NCBI RefSeq assembly: GCF_018323985.1
Contig: NZ_AP024590.1
Span: forward strand, 2,480,001-2,544,000
Source of the DNA: Enterobacter kobei
Lineage (GTDB): Bacteria; Pseudomonadota; Gammaproteobacteria; Enterobacterales; Enterobacteriaceae
Length of the DNA stretch: 64,000 nt
Direction: 5' to 3'
Shown here in pieces: positions 8,761 to 17,367 of this stretch. The first letter of the stretch is position 1. The number at the start of each line of letters is the position of its first letter. Below the pieces are notes generated by a model. The model ran no database searches and was not told where the DNA came from. It saw only the letters and a list, made by a program, of their open reading frames with translations. The position numbers and the translations under genes were made by a program.

Positions 8761-9377
8761 ATGACAACTCAGTACGGCTTTTATATTGATTCCAGCCGCT
8801 GCACCGGGTGTAAAACCTGCGAGCTGGCCTGCAAAGATTACAAAGATCTGACCCCGGACGTCAGTTTCCGGCGCATTTATGAATACGCGGGCGGAGACTG
8901 GCAGGAGGACAACGGCGTCTGGCAGCAGAACGTATTTGCGTATTACCTGTCGATTGCCTGCAACCACTGCGAAGATCCGGCCTGCACCAAGTCTGCCCCA
9001 GCGGGGCGATGCACAAGCGCGACGACGGCTTTGTGGTGGTCAATGAAGACGTCTGCATCGGCTGCCGCTACTGTCATATGGCCTGTCCGTACGGCGCGCC
9101 GCAGTACAACGCCGCCAAAGGTCAGATGACCAAGTGCGACGGCTGCCACTCACGCGTGGCGGACGGCAAAAAACCGATCTGCGTCGAGTCCTGCCCGTTG
9201 CGCGCGCTGGATTTTGCGCCCATCGACGAGCTACGTAAAAAGTACGGCACGCTGGATGCGGTGGCGCCGCTGCCGTCCGGGCGTTTTACCCGCCCGAATA
9301 TCGTGATCAAACCTAACGCCAACAGCCGCCCGACCGGGGACAAGACCGGCTTTCTGGCCAACCCGCAGGAGGTGTGA
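8761..9377 (+). pseudogene. ynfG: YnfG, iron-sulfur subunit, broken by a one-base deletion
   Basis: Two overlapping reading frames together give the 205-residue DmsB/YnfG electron-transfer subunit. Codons from 8761 encode MTTQYGFYIDSSRCTGCK through CNHCEDPACTK; the matching continuation MHKRDDGFVVVNEDVCIGC runs from 9009 one frame over. Inserting one G after position 8991 would restore AAG-GTC-TGC-CCC-AGC-GGG-GCG-ATG, exactly the expected K-V-C-P-S-G-A-M. As written, the protein loses the cluster cysteine in CTKVCP and all downstream Fe-S ligands, ending in an alien tail at 9129. The normal role is to carry electrons from YnfH to YnfE through four 4Fe-4S clusters. Flanking genes are intact and the broken half keeps family codons, so this is either a very recent mutation or a sequencing/assembly error. 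Confidence 0.9.
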
Positions 9378-9378
9378 G

Positions 9379-10236
9379 ATGGGCAACGGATGGCATGAAT
9401 GGCCGCTGGTGTTATTTACCGTGCTCGGCCAGTGCGTTGCCGGAGGGCTTATCGTCGGCGGTCTCGGCTGGCTGGCGTGTGCTGACAACAGCGAAAATCG
9501 CGCCCGTCTTACCCGCAGCCTGTTTTTTCTCTGGCTGCTGATGGGCATCGGGTTTGTGGCCTCGATGATGCATCTGGGATCGCCCCTGCGGGCGTTTAAC
9601 TCCCTTAACCGCATCGGGGCGTCGCCGCTGAGCAATGAAATCGCTGCCGGTTCGCTGTTTTTTGCCGTTGGTGGCCTGTGGTGGCTGGTGGCCGTACTCG
9701 GGAAAATGCCTGAAGTCCCTGGCAGGATCTGGCTCGTCCTCAGCATGGTGCTCGGCGTGCTGTTTGTGTATGCCATGAGCCGGGTTTACCAGATCGATAC
9801 CGTGCCGACCTGGCATAACGGTTACACCACGGCGGCATTTTTCCTCACCGTGCTGCTGAGCGGCCCGCTGCTGGCGGCGCTGTTGCTGCGTCTGGCACGC
9901 ATCCCCTTCAACGGTGGTGTGTTCGCGTTTATCAGCGTGCTCGCCCTGCTGGCAAGCGCGGCCGTGGTGATTATGCAGGGCGCGGAGCTCGCCACGCTGG
10001 CCTCGTCGGTACAGCAGGCAAGTTTGCTGGTGCCAGATTATGCGGTGCTACAGGTGTGGCGTCTGGTACTGCTCGCCGCCGGGCTGGGATGCTGGATCTT
10101 CCCGCTGATCTGGCGTCGTGAGCCGCAGGCGCTCAGTTTACTGACCGGACTAGTGTTCGTGCTGGCGGGCGAATTGCTGGGCCGCGGTGTGTTTTACGGA
10201 TTACATATGACCGTCGGTATGGCGGTTGGTGGATAA
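9379..10236 (+). CDS. ynfH: YnfH, membrane anchor and quinol-oxidising subunit
   Basis: The 285-residue protein has about eight hydrophobic helices and matches DmsC/YnfH, the membrane subunit that anchors the reductase and takes electrons from menaquinol. Family features are the start GNGWHEWPLVLFTVLGQ, MHLGSPLRAFNSLNR and the C-terminal GRGVFYGLHMTVGM. It begins one base after the ynfG stop, which fits translational coupling. If ynfG is truly broken, this subunit would have no partner to hand electrons to. Confidence 0.94.
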   Translation: MGNGWHEWPLVLFTVLGQCVAGGLIVGGLGWLACADNSENRARLTRSLFFLWLLMGIGFVASMMHLGSPLRAFNSLNRIGASPLSNEIAAGSLFFAVGGLWWLVAVLGKMPEVPGRIWLVLSMVLGVLFVYAMSRVYQIDTVPTWHNGYTTAAFFLTVLLSGPLLAALLLRLARIPFNGGVFAFISVLALLASAAVVIMQGAELATLASSVQQASLLVPDYAVLQVWRLVLLAAGLGCWIFPLIWRREPQALSLLTGLVFVLAGELLGRGVFYGLHMTVGMAVGG

Positions 10237-10250
10237 ATCAGGAGTAGTGT

Positions 10251-10862
10251 ATGGATGACGCACAGCGTCAGGCGTTTGCCGTTGCCGCCCGGGTTCTGGG
10301 CGCATTATTTTATTACCCCCCACAGAGCGAACAGGCTGCCCCGCTGGTGGCCGCGCTCCAGGATCCCTCCTGGCAGGCACAGTGGCCGCTGCCGTCCAGC
10401 GCGCTGTCGCCCCTGGCAGAGCGTTTTCGCGCGCCTGCCGACGAGCCGCTGCCGGAGGCCTGGCAACGCCTGTTTCTCGGCCCGTGGGCGCTGCCCGCCC
10501 CGCCATGGGGTTCGGTGTGGCTGGATCGTGAAAACGTTTTGTTCGGTGATTCAACGCTGGCACTGCGCCAGTGGATGCGCGATAACCAGATTGTTTTTGC
10601 GCCAGGGCAAAACGAGCCGGAAGATCATATCGGCACCCTGCTGATGATGGCCGCCTGGCTGCTGGAAGAGAACCGGGAAGCGGAGTGCGAACAGCTGCTG
10701 GCCTGGCATCTGCTGCCGTGGGCCGGGCGCTGGCTTGCGGTGTTCGGTGAACATGCCGCACATCCGTTTTACGAGGCGCTCGGGGAGCTGACGCGATTAA
10801 CCCTCGCAGCCTGGCAAACGCAGCTGCTGATCCCGGTGGCAGAAAAAACGCTGTATAAATAA
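10251..10862 (+). CDS. dmsD: DmsD, Tat proofreading chaperone
   Basis: The 203-residue TorD/DmsD-family chaperone binds the twin-arginine leader of DmsA/YnfE in the cytoplasm until the cofactor has been loaded. The helical family pattern is visible, including YYPP near residue 22, GPWALPAPPWGSVWLDRE around residue 80 and EPEDHIGTLLMMAAWLLEE around residue 123. It is the last gene of the ynfEGH-dmsD operon, 14 bases after ynfH, and is followed by a terminator. The E. coli neighbour clcB is absent. Confidence 0.95.
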   Translation: MDDAQRQAFAVAARVLGALFYYPPQSEQAAPLVAALQDPSWQAQWPLPSSALSPLAERFRAPADEPLPEAWQRLFLGPWALPAPPWGSVWLDRENVLFGDSTLALRQWMRDNQIVFAPGQNEPEDHIGTLLMMAAWLLEENREAECEQLLAWHLLPWAGRWLAVFGEHAAHPFYEALGELTRLTLAAWQTQLLIPVAEKTLYK

Positions 10863-10876
10863 GAAACACATCGCTG

Positions 10877-10907
10877 AGCCGCGCGGTGTCTGCCGTGCGG
10901 CTTTTTT
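10877..10907 (+). terminator. Rho-independent terminator of ynfEGH-dmsD
   Basis: AGCCGCGCGG pairs with CCGTGCGGCT (one G-U pair) around a six-base loop, followed by TTTTTT. It begins 14 bases after the dmsD stop. Confidence 0.88.
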
Positions 10908-10938
10908 ATTCAGTCCCGTGTTAGCATCAAGGAATTTT

Positions 10939-10968
10939 GTAGGCCCGGCAAGCAAAGCGCCGCCGGGT
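10939..10968. repeat. REP-type palindromic element
   Basis: The sequence GTAGGCCCGGCAAGC followed by GCGCCGCCGGG has the layout of enterobacterial REP units: a GTAGG head and a CCCGGC/GCCGGG stem. It lies between the convergent dmsD and bioD2 genes, a typical location. Confidence 0.65.
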
Positions 10969-10978
10969 AAACCGACAG

Positions 10979-11674
10979 TTATGCCAGCACGCGATCCGCC
11001 GCCAGCGTACGGTTCAGCGTCTGCAGATCGACATACTGCGCCAGATCGCGCTGTTCAGCGCGGGGCAGATAAGGGAGTTCACCGATCAAGGGTGCCGGAA
11101 TTTTGCGGCTCAGCACGTTGATAATTTCGGCGTAATGGGCCAGCCCCGGATTGATACGGTTCGCCACCCAGCCAATCAACGGTAGCCCATCGCTGGCTAT
11201 CGCCTGCGCGGTTAATAACGCATGGTTGATGCACCCTTCCTGGATACCCACCACCATCACCACCGGAAGCTGTTCCTGTACCACCCACTCCGAGAGCGGA
11301 CGCAAATCGTTCATCAGGCTACGCCAGCCGCCGGTGCCTTCAACCACCACATGATCTACCTGCTCGCCAAGCTTAGCCAGGCCGCTGCTCAGCAGGCTGT
11401 AGCTGATGGCGCAGCTGTGCGCCACGCTGCTCTCTTCTTCGCTCAGCGCAATGGGGTTGATCGCATCATAAGGCAGTTGAATACTTGAGACGCTTTGCAG
11501 TACCAGCGCATCTTTATTGCGCAATCCTTCCGGCGTCTCTTTACTCCCCTTCGCAACTGGTTTGTACCCTGCCACGCTTCTGCCACTGGCAGCCAGCGCC
11601 TGCAGTAATGCACGTGAAACCACGGTCTTCCCGACTGCGGTATCTGTACCCGTTATAAAGAAACGCTTAAGCAT
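10979..11674 (-). CDS. bioD2: Dethiobiotin synthetase paralogue BioD2
   Basis: The 231-residue protein is an ATP-dependent dethiobiotin synthase-family enzyme equivalent to E. coli YnfK/BioD2. The P-loop is GTDTAVGKT (residues 8-16); the KPVAKGSKETPEG segment and the EGTGGWRSL motif complete the active site. The family carboxylates 7,8-diaminopelargonate in biotin synthesis, but the main activity in E. coli comes from bioD in the bio operon, so this copy is probably secondary. I start at ATG 11674 rather than the preceding in-frame GTG, which gives the length of the E. coli protein. It lies between dmsD and mlc as in E. coli, apart from the missing clcB. Confidence 0.93.
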   Translation of the reverse strand: MLKRFFITGTDTAVGKTVVSRALLQALAASGRSVAGYKPVAKGSKETPEGLRNKDALVLQSVSSIQLPYDAINPIALSEEESSVAHSCAISYSLLSSGLAKLGEQVDHVVVEGTGGWRSLMNDLRPLSEWVVQEQLPVVMVVGIQEGCINHALLTAQAIASDGLPLIGWVANRINPGLAHYAEIINVLSRKIPAPLIGELPYLPRAEQRDLAQYVDLQTLNRTLAADRVLA

Positions 11675-11800
11675 CACTCACTCCACCGTTATGCTTCGGA
11701 AATATTAACCAGAACAATAATTCAGTGGCGGAAGTCTACGTTAAGGCGTGAGGAGTCGGCTTGAGGTAGCGCAATTTTTCGTACGTCAGGGTAAAAATTG

Positions 11801-13021
11801 TTAACCCTGCAACAGACGAATTAACAAAGAACCGTTATACATCGCGTCTTTGACCAGCGCTGCGCCTGCCATCGTTCCCTGATTGGAAAACTGCGTGCTT
11901 TCCACCACGATATGCCGGCTGTAGGCAGGCAGGGATTGCTGACGGATGCAGTCACTGATCGCCGGGAACAGAATGTCGGCGGCATGGCTCAGCGGCGAAC
12001 CGATAAGAATTTTTTGCGGGTTAAAAAGATTGACCATGATCGCCAGGATACGACCGACGTTAGTGCCGACGCCGGTGATAATGTCTTTTGCCAGCAGGTC
12101 GCCGTCCTGTGCGGCCTGACACAGCGATTCCACGCTGAGGGGTTTGCCGTGCAGCATTGAGCTCATCGACTGGCTCATGCGTTGCTGCGCCAGCTCCAGC
12201 ACGCTGTCCACGCTGGCGATGGTTTCCAGGCAGCCATTGTTGCCGCAGTAACAGCGTTTACCGTAAGGATCGACCTGAGTATGACCAATCTCCACCAGGC
12301 TGCTGCTGCCCGCGTGTAACAGGCGACCATCGGTGATCACCCCGGCGCCGACGTTATGGTCGATCACCACCTGAATCACATCCCGCGCGCCGCGTGACGC
12401 GCCAAACAGCGCTTCGGCCATGGTCCAGGCGCTGATGTCGTGCTGAATGTAGACCGGCACGCCAGTATGGGTTTCCAGCGCCTCGCCCAGCGCCATCTCT
12501 TTTACATCCTCGTAAAACGGCATGCGGTGCACAATACCATTTTCCGTATCAATGATTCCCGGCAAAGTGATGGCGATAGCGGTCAGACGTTCGAGCAGAT
12601 GCTGATGGCGAATAAAAAACTGATCGATGTGGGTGATCACACGGGAAATAAAAGGTTCATCCGAGACCAGCGGCAGCGGCTGCTGCTCTTCCACCACCAG
12701 TTTGCTGCTCAGATCGCGCAGCGCCAGATGAATTTCACCGCGGCTGATACGCAGCGATAAATAGTGCCAGGCTTCGGTTTCCACCACCAGCCCGACGGCG
12801 GGACGGCCACGGCTGCCTGGCTCCTGAATTTCCGTTTCCTGCACCAGATGCGCTTCGAGCATTTCGCGCACAATCTTGGTGATACTGGCTGGCGCAAGCT
12901 GCGCCAGGCGTGAAAGATCGATGCGCGAAACCGGGCCAAGCTGATCAATTAGGCGATAAACGGCACCTGCGTTGGTCTGCTTAATCTGATCGATATGCCC
13001 TGGCTGACTATCAGCAACCAC
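11801..13021 (-). CDS. mlc: Mlc, global glucose-PTS-responsive repressor
   Basis: The 406-residue ROK-family repressor has an N-terminal winged helix-turn-helix (LSRLAQLAPASITKIVREML, residues about 37-56) and a C-terminal ROK domain with the zinc-binding cysteines CYCGNNGCLE. Mlc represses ptsG, ptsHI, manXYZ and malT, and is pulled off DNA by binding dephosphorylated EIICB-Glc at the membrane during glucose uptake. It is monocistronic here, about 120 bases past bioD2 in the direction of transcription. The manA, malI and malX genes elsewhere in the window belong to related sugar pathways. Confidence 0.96.
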   Translation of the reverse strand: MVADSQPGHIDQIKQTNAGAVYRLIDQLGPVSRIDLSRLAQLAPASITKIVREMLEAHLVQETEIQEPGSRGRPAVGLVVETEAWHYLSLRISRGEIHLALRDLSSKLVVEEQQPLPLVSDEPFISRVITHIDQFFIRHQHLLERLTAIAITLPGIIDTENGIVHRMPFYEDVKEMALGEALETHTGVPVYIQHDISAWTMAEALFGASRGARDVIQVVIDHNVGAGVITDGRLLHAGSSSLVEIGHTQVDPYGKRCYCGNNGCLETIASVDSVLELAQQRMSQSMSSMLHGKPLSVESLCQAAQDGDLLAKDIITGVGTNVGRILAIMVNLFNPQKILIGSPLSHAADILFPAISDCIRQQSLPAYSRHIVVESTQFSNQGTMAGAALVKDAMYNGSLLIRLLQG

Positions 13022-13152
13022 CTAAGACTCCCTTTATTTTCGAGCTTCGAAATAATCTGCGGGCTATGGTGAAGTACTTCAATGAGGGCGTCAAATTTTT
13101 GATTAGCCTTGTGATTTACCGCACATTTTACCGATAGCTTTGGTGAATAAAT

Positions 13153-14046
13153 TTACTGAATGGTCGCCAGCAGGTGCTCCCGGAAACGCGCCGCAGCCGA
13201 TCCCTGCTCATGATGCTTCGCCCACACCAGCCACATTTCGGATACCGCGTCCGCCTCTGCGATGGGCAGCCAGCGCATTTCATCAAGCTGTACACGCTTA
13301 AAGGAAGCGGGCAGGATCGACACCCCTAACCCGGCGGCGACCAGCCCGATAATGGTCATCGCCTCCCCGACCTCCTGGGCAATAAAGGGCGTCAGCCCGT
13401 AACGGCGCAGCAGCCCGAGAATATCGTCATACAGCCCGGTGCCGACCTGCGGGTCGAAGAAGACAAAAGGCTCGCGGGCCAGTTCACTGAGCGTGACGCT
13501 GGTTTTCGCCGCCAGCGGATGATCCCGTGGCACCATTGCCAGCAGCGGCTCGCGCAGGATCATCTGCCAGGCCAGCGTCTCCGGCAATTGGGTGTTACGC
13601 ATCAATCCTAAATCAAGCGAGCCATCGTGCAGCGGCGCGATCTGCTCCCGGGTGTTGATTTCGCGGGTTTGCAGATGCACGTCCGGATAGCGGCGGCGAA
13701 ACAGCGACAGCGTGTCGGAAACCGGCCGGATAAAGGGGGCCGATGAGGTAAAGCCGATACGCAGCTCGCCGGTCTGCCCCTGGTGCAGCCTTGCGGCGCG
13801 CGCAGCAGCCTCTTCCACCTGGCTTAATATCAGGCGGCAATCGGCGAGAAACTGTTTTCCGGCTGGCGTGAGGTCCACGCTGCGATTAGTGCGGGCAAGG
13901 AGCCGTGCGCCAATTTGCTGCTCCAGCATCTGGATCTGCTGGCTCAGCGGTGGCTGGGAGATGTTCAGCCGGGCCGCCGCGTGACCAAAATGTAGCTCTT
14001 CAGCAACGGCGACAAAATAGCGCAGGTGACGGAGTTCTATATTCAT
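13153..14046 (-). CDS. ynfL: YnfL, LysR-type regulator
   Basis: The 297-residue protein has the LysR layout: helix-turn-helix at residues 1-60 (ELRHLRYFVAVAEELHFGHAAARLNISQPPLSQQI) and a substrate-binding-like effector domain. Its divergent partner ynfM is an efflux transporter of the MFS, and LysR genes typically control their divergent neighbour, so ynfM is the likely target. The 121-base shared region 14047-14167 should hold the T-N11-A binding sites. The inducer is unknown. Confidence 0.92.
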   Translation of the reverse strand: MNIELRHLRYFVAVAEELHFGHAAARLNISQPPLSQQIQMLEQQIGARLLARTNRSVDLTPAGKQFLADCRLILSQVEEAAARAARLHQGQTGELRIGFTSSAPFIRPVSDTLSLFRRRYPDVHLQTREINTREQIAPLHDGSLDLGLMRNTQLPETLAWQMILREPLLAMVPRDHPLAAKTSVTLSELAREPFVFFDPQVGTGLYDDILGLLRRYGLTPFIAQEVGEAMTIIGLVAAGLGVSILPASFKRVQLDEMRWLPIAEADAVSEMWLVWAKHHEQGSAAARFREHLLATIQ

Positions 14047-14167
14047 ATTTCAAACATATCATTTGAGTGGATTAATATATTAGACAGAATATTTACATTT
14101 TCCTACCCTGAGGTTGTGGTCTTACCCGTCACCTTTAATCACGGGGATGTGAAATTAAGGATGTTCT

Positions 14168-15418
14168 GTGAGTCATACAACTCCTGTTGATGTCGCTCCG
14201 GTCAGCGATGTCGATGTACAGGTGATTTCCCGACCAGCGCCTTTCATCAAACGCGGTACTGCATTGTTTATACGCGTGACCCTGGCGATGTTTTCCGCAG
14301 GCCTTGCCACCTTTGCCCTCCTTTACTGTGTACAGCCGATCCTGCCGGTGCTGTCTCAGGAGTTCGGCGTGTCACCCGCCAGCAGCAGTATTTCCTTGTC
14401 GATTTCTACCGGCATGCTGGCCGTCGGTTTGCTGTTTACCGGCCCCCTGTCCGATGCCATTGGCCGTAAACCGGTAATGGTCACCGCGCTGCTGCTCGCC
14501 TCCTGCTGTACGCTGCTCTCCACAGTGATGACCAGCTGGCACGGCATTTTAATTATGCGCGCACTGATCGGCCTGTCGCTAAGCGGCGTGGCGGCAGTGG
14601 GCATGACCTGGCTTGCAGAAGAGATCCACCCCAGTTTCGTGGCGTTCTCGATGGGGTTGTATATCAGCGGTAACTCGATAGGCGGCATGAGTGGCCGTCT
14701 GTTAAGCGGCGTGTTTACCGATTTCTTCTCCTGGCGCATTGCGGTGGGCGTCATTGGCTGTTTTGCGCTGGCGGCGGCGCTGATGTTCTGGAAAATTCTG
14801 CCGGACTCGCGCCATTTTCGCCCCACGCCTTTGCGCCCCCGGACGCTGGCGATTAACTTCCGCCTGCACTGGCGCGATCGCGGCTTACCGCTGCTGTTCG
14901 TCACCGGTTTTCTGCTGATGGGCGCGTTTGTCACCCTGTTTAACTATATTGGCTACCGGCTGATGCAGTCCCCCTGGCACCTTAGCCAGGCGATTGTCGG
15001 TCTGCTGTCGGTGGCGTACCTGACCGGAACCTGGAGTTCGCCGAAAGCCGGCACGATGACCAGTCGTTTCGGACGCGGTCCCGTACTGCTGGGCTCCACC
15101 GCCATCATGCTGCTGGGCGTACTGCTGACGCTGTTTGCGTCGCTGTGGTTGATTTTTGCCGGGATGCTGCTGTTTTCTGCGGGCTTTTTTGCGGCGCACT
15201 CGGTGGCGAGTAGCTGGATCGGGCCGCGTGCGCGACGGGCAAAGGGCCAGGCGTCATCGCTGTATCTGTTCAGTTACTATCTGGGATCAAGCGTGGCGGG
15301 CACACTCGGCGGCGTGTTCTGGCATCGTTTTGGCTGGAATGGCGTGGGTGGGTTTATCGCACTGCTGCTGATCGCTGCCCTGCTGGTGGGCCACTGCCTG
15401 CATCGGCGTCTGGATTGA
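14168..15418 (+). CDS. ynfM: YnfM, MFS efflux transporter
   Basis: The 416-residue protein has twelve predicted membrane helices and the MFS loop motif GPLSDAIGRKPVM between helices 2 and 3; it matches E. coli YnfM (arabinose-efflux-type subfamily). The substrate is not established. It starts with GTG at 14168, supported by AAGGA seven bases upstream and by alignment with the E. coli start MSRTTTVD. It is transcribed divergently from ynfL. A REP unit follows the stop. Confidence 0.93.
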   Translation: MSHTTPVDVAPVSDVDVQVISRPAPFIKRGTALFIRVTLAMFSAGLATFALLYCVQPILPVLSQEFGVSPASSSISLSISTGMLAVGLLFTGPLSDAIGRKPVMVTALLLASCCTLLSTVMTSWHGILIMRALIGLSLSGVAAVGMTWLAEEIHPSFVAFSMGLYISGNSIGGMSGRLLSGVFTDFFSWRIAVGVIGCFALAAALMFWKILPDSRHFRPTPLRPRTLAINFRLHWRDRGLPLLFVTGFLLMGAFVTLFNYIGYRLMQSPWHLSQAIVGLLSVAYLTGTWSSPKAGTMTSRFGRGPVLLGSTAIMLLGVLLTLFASLWLIFAGMLLFSAGFFAAHSVASSWIGPRARRAKGQASSLYLFSYYLGSSVAGTLGGVFWHRFGWNGVGGFIALLLIAALLVGHCLHRRLD

Positions 15419-15429
15419 TTTGCTTTCTT

Positions 15430-15457
15430 TGCCGGGCGGCGCTGCGCTGACCCGGCT
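15430..15457. repeat. REP-type palindromic element
   Basis: TGCCGGG-CGGCGCTGCGCTGA-CCCGGCT has the GCCGGG/CCCGGC arms and CGGCGC/GCGCTG core of enterobacterial REP units. It sits 11 bases after the ynfM stop and may protect that transcript's 3' end. Confidence 0.65.
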
Positions 15458-15468
15458 TGCGCGACGGC

Positions 15469-15564
15469 TTACGAAAATATTCCCATTACGGATGATGCAC
15501 CCATCAATTCACGGACCGCATCCAGCGTCAATACTACCAATATCACCCAATAAAATGGATTCAT
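15469..15564 (-). CDS. Putative 31-residue single-helix membrane protein
   Basis: A short ORF on the minus strand encodes 31 residues: MNPFYWVILVVLTLDAVREL, then MGASSVMGIFS. The first 14 residues form one hydrophobic segment followed by charged D-A-V-R-E, the build of the small single-pass membrane proteins common in enterobacteria. The ribosome site is weak (AAGAA about 12 bases upstream). It lies between ynfM and the M32 peptidase gene in otherwise unassigned DNA. I do not recognise a named family; conservation in relatives would decide whether it is expressed. Confidence 0.5.
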   Translation of the reverse strand: MNPFYWVILVVLTLDAVRELMGASSVMGIFS

Positions 15565-15729
15565 AACGTCGCATTCTTATGTTGTTGGTTAACATGAGTT
15601 TTATCTATTATGACACAGTATTACCTTTCCTCACAAAAACACAACTTTCGTTTGATTGAAATCAAATTACCCAATAAGAATTTACTCAAGTAAGATTATT
15701 TCGCAGCCCCTTCGATGACATGAGGCATT

Positions 15730-17214
15730 ATGGAAAATAAAAATTACCAGCAACTCACCCGTACCTTCACCCGCCTGTCCCGCTTTTCTCACCTCTCAGC
15801 GATGGCGGGCTGGGACATGTTCACCATGATGCCGCCGGGCGGCAGCCAGGCGCGCGGTGAAGCGCTGGCGGAACTGAGCGTGCTGCAACACCAGATCCTC
15901 ACCGATAAAAATGTTGCGGTATGGCTGGAAGGCGCGGCGCAGGAAAATCTGAATGATATTGAACAGGCTAACCTGCGCGAGATGACCCGCCAGTATCAAC
16001 AGGCGGCGCTGCTGCCGGAAGCGCTGGTGGAAGCCAAATCGCTGGCGGGTAGCAAATGCGAGCACGCCTGGCGCAGCCAGCGTCCGGCTAACGACTGGGA
16101 CGGGTTTGCGGAAAACCTGAAAGAGGTAGTGAAACTCAGCCGTGAAGAGGCCCGTCTGCGCGCCGATGCCAAAGGCTGTTCACCTTATGATGCGCTACTG
16201 GATATTTATGAGCCGGATATGACCAGCGCCCGCCTTGACGAGCTGTTTGGCGATTTAAAATCCTGGTTGCCGGATCTGTTAACGCAGGTGGTGGAAAAAC
16301 AGGCGCAGCAGCCGCTGATCGCGCCGCAGGGGCCGTTCCCCATCGACCTGCAACGTGAAATTGGCGTTGAAACCATGGCACGTCTGGGTTTTGATTTTAA
16401 CGGCGGTCGGCTGGATGTCAGCGCGCACCCGTTCTGCGGCGGCGTGCCGGAAGATGTGCGCATCACGACCCGTTATGACGAAAACGAATTGCTGAGCGCC
16501 CTGCTGGGCGTGGTGCATGAAACCGGTCATGCGCGTTATGAACAAAACCTGCCGCGCAGCTGGCCAGGTCAGCCGGTGGCACTGGCGCGCTCCACCGCCA
16601 TTCATGAATCCCAGAGCCTGTTTTTCGAAATGCAGCTCGGGCGCAGTGAAGCCTTCCTGAAACAACTGTTGCCCTCGGTGGTACAGCGCTTTGGCGATCA
16701 GCCTGCCTTTAGCGAAAGCAACTTTGTTGCCTGGAACCAGCGCGTTAAGCCAGGTTATATCCGTGTCGATGCGGATGAAGTCAGCTATCCCGCTCACGTG
16801 GTGTTGCGTTATGAAATTGAGCGCGCGCTGATCAATGGCGAGATTGAAGTGGATGATATCCCGGCACTGTGGGACGAGAAGATGCGCAACTGGCTGGGCC
16901 TGTCCACGACGGGCAACTACCGTGATGGCTGTATGCAGGATATCCACTGGACCGACGGCGGCTTTGGCTACTTCCCGTCCTATACGCTGGGCGCGATGTA
17001 CGCCGCGCAACTGTTCCACGCCGCCAGAAAAGCCCTGCCGGATCTGGATGCCGCTATCGCCGCAGGCGATTTCAGCGCGCTGTTCGACTGGTTGCGACAG
17101 AACATCTGGCAGCACGGCAGCCGCTTCACCACGGCGCAGCTGATTGAAAACGCCACCGGCGAAGCGCTGAACAGCCGTTACTTCCGCCAGCATCTTACCG
17201 CCTGCTATCTGTAA
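15730..17214 (+). CDS. M32 family metallocarboxypeptidase (carboxypeptidase Taq)
   Basis: The 494-residue protein is a family M32 carboxypeptidase. The zinc motif HETGH is at residues 263-267, and the third ligand glutamate lies in the HESQS segment about 27 residues later. DGGFGYFPSYTLGAMYAAQLF near residue 412 is also family-typical. These cytoplasmic enzymes remove C-terminal residues with broad specificity. The gene sits between ynfM and asr, where E. coli K-12 has none, and is monocistronic, ending in a hairpin around 17224-17247 (CGCCGGGT/ACCCGGCG). The role here is unknown; peptide turnover is the simplest guess. Confidence 0.93.
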   Translation: MENKNYQQLTRTFTRLSRFSHLSAMAGWDMFTMMPPGGSQARGEALAELSVLQHQILTDKNVAVWLEGAAQENLNDIEQANLREMTRQYQQAALLPEALVEAKSLAGSKCEHAWRSQRPANDWDGFAENLKEVVKLSREEARLRADAKGCSPYDALLDIYEPDMTSARLDELFGDLKSWLPDLLTQVVEKQAQQPLIAPQGPFPIDLQREIGVETMARLGFDFNGGRLDVSAHPFCGGVPEDVRITTRYDENELLSALLGVVHETGHARYEQNLPRSWPGQPVALARSTAIHESQSLFFEMQLGRSEAFLKQLLPSVVQRFGDQPAFSESNFVAWNQRVKPGYIRVDADEVSYPAHVVLRYEIERALINGEIEVDDIPALWDEKMRNWLGLSTTGNYRDGCMQDIHWTDGGFGYFPSYTLGAMYAAQLFHAARKALPDLDAAIAAGDFSALFDWLRQNIWQHGSRFTTAQLIENATGEALNSRYFRQHLTACYL

Positions 17215-17249
17215 ATCCCCTCAGCGCCGGGTCATTGTACCCGGCGTTG

Positions 17250-17263
17250 TACATATGGTTACA
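17250..17263 (+). promoter_or_regulatory. RstA box upstream of asr
   Basis: TACATATGGTTACA is an exact match to the published RstA consensus TACATNTNGTTACA. It lies 105 bases before the asr start codon, so RstA (encoded at 38.6 kb here) should activate asr under acid conditions as in E. coli. Confidence 0.85.
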
Positions 17264-17367
17264 CGCCGATACCAATCACTCACGGAAGCCGCGAATTATC
17301 AGGCATATAGTGTTTTCAACGGCCCCGCAGTGGGGTTGAATGAAGAAACCAATTCGAGGATTACGAG

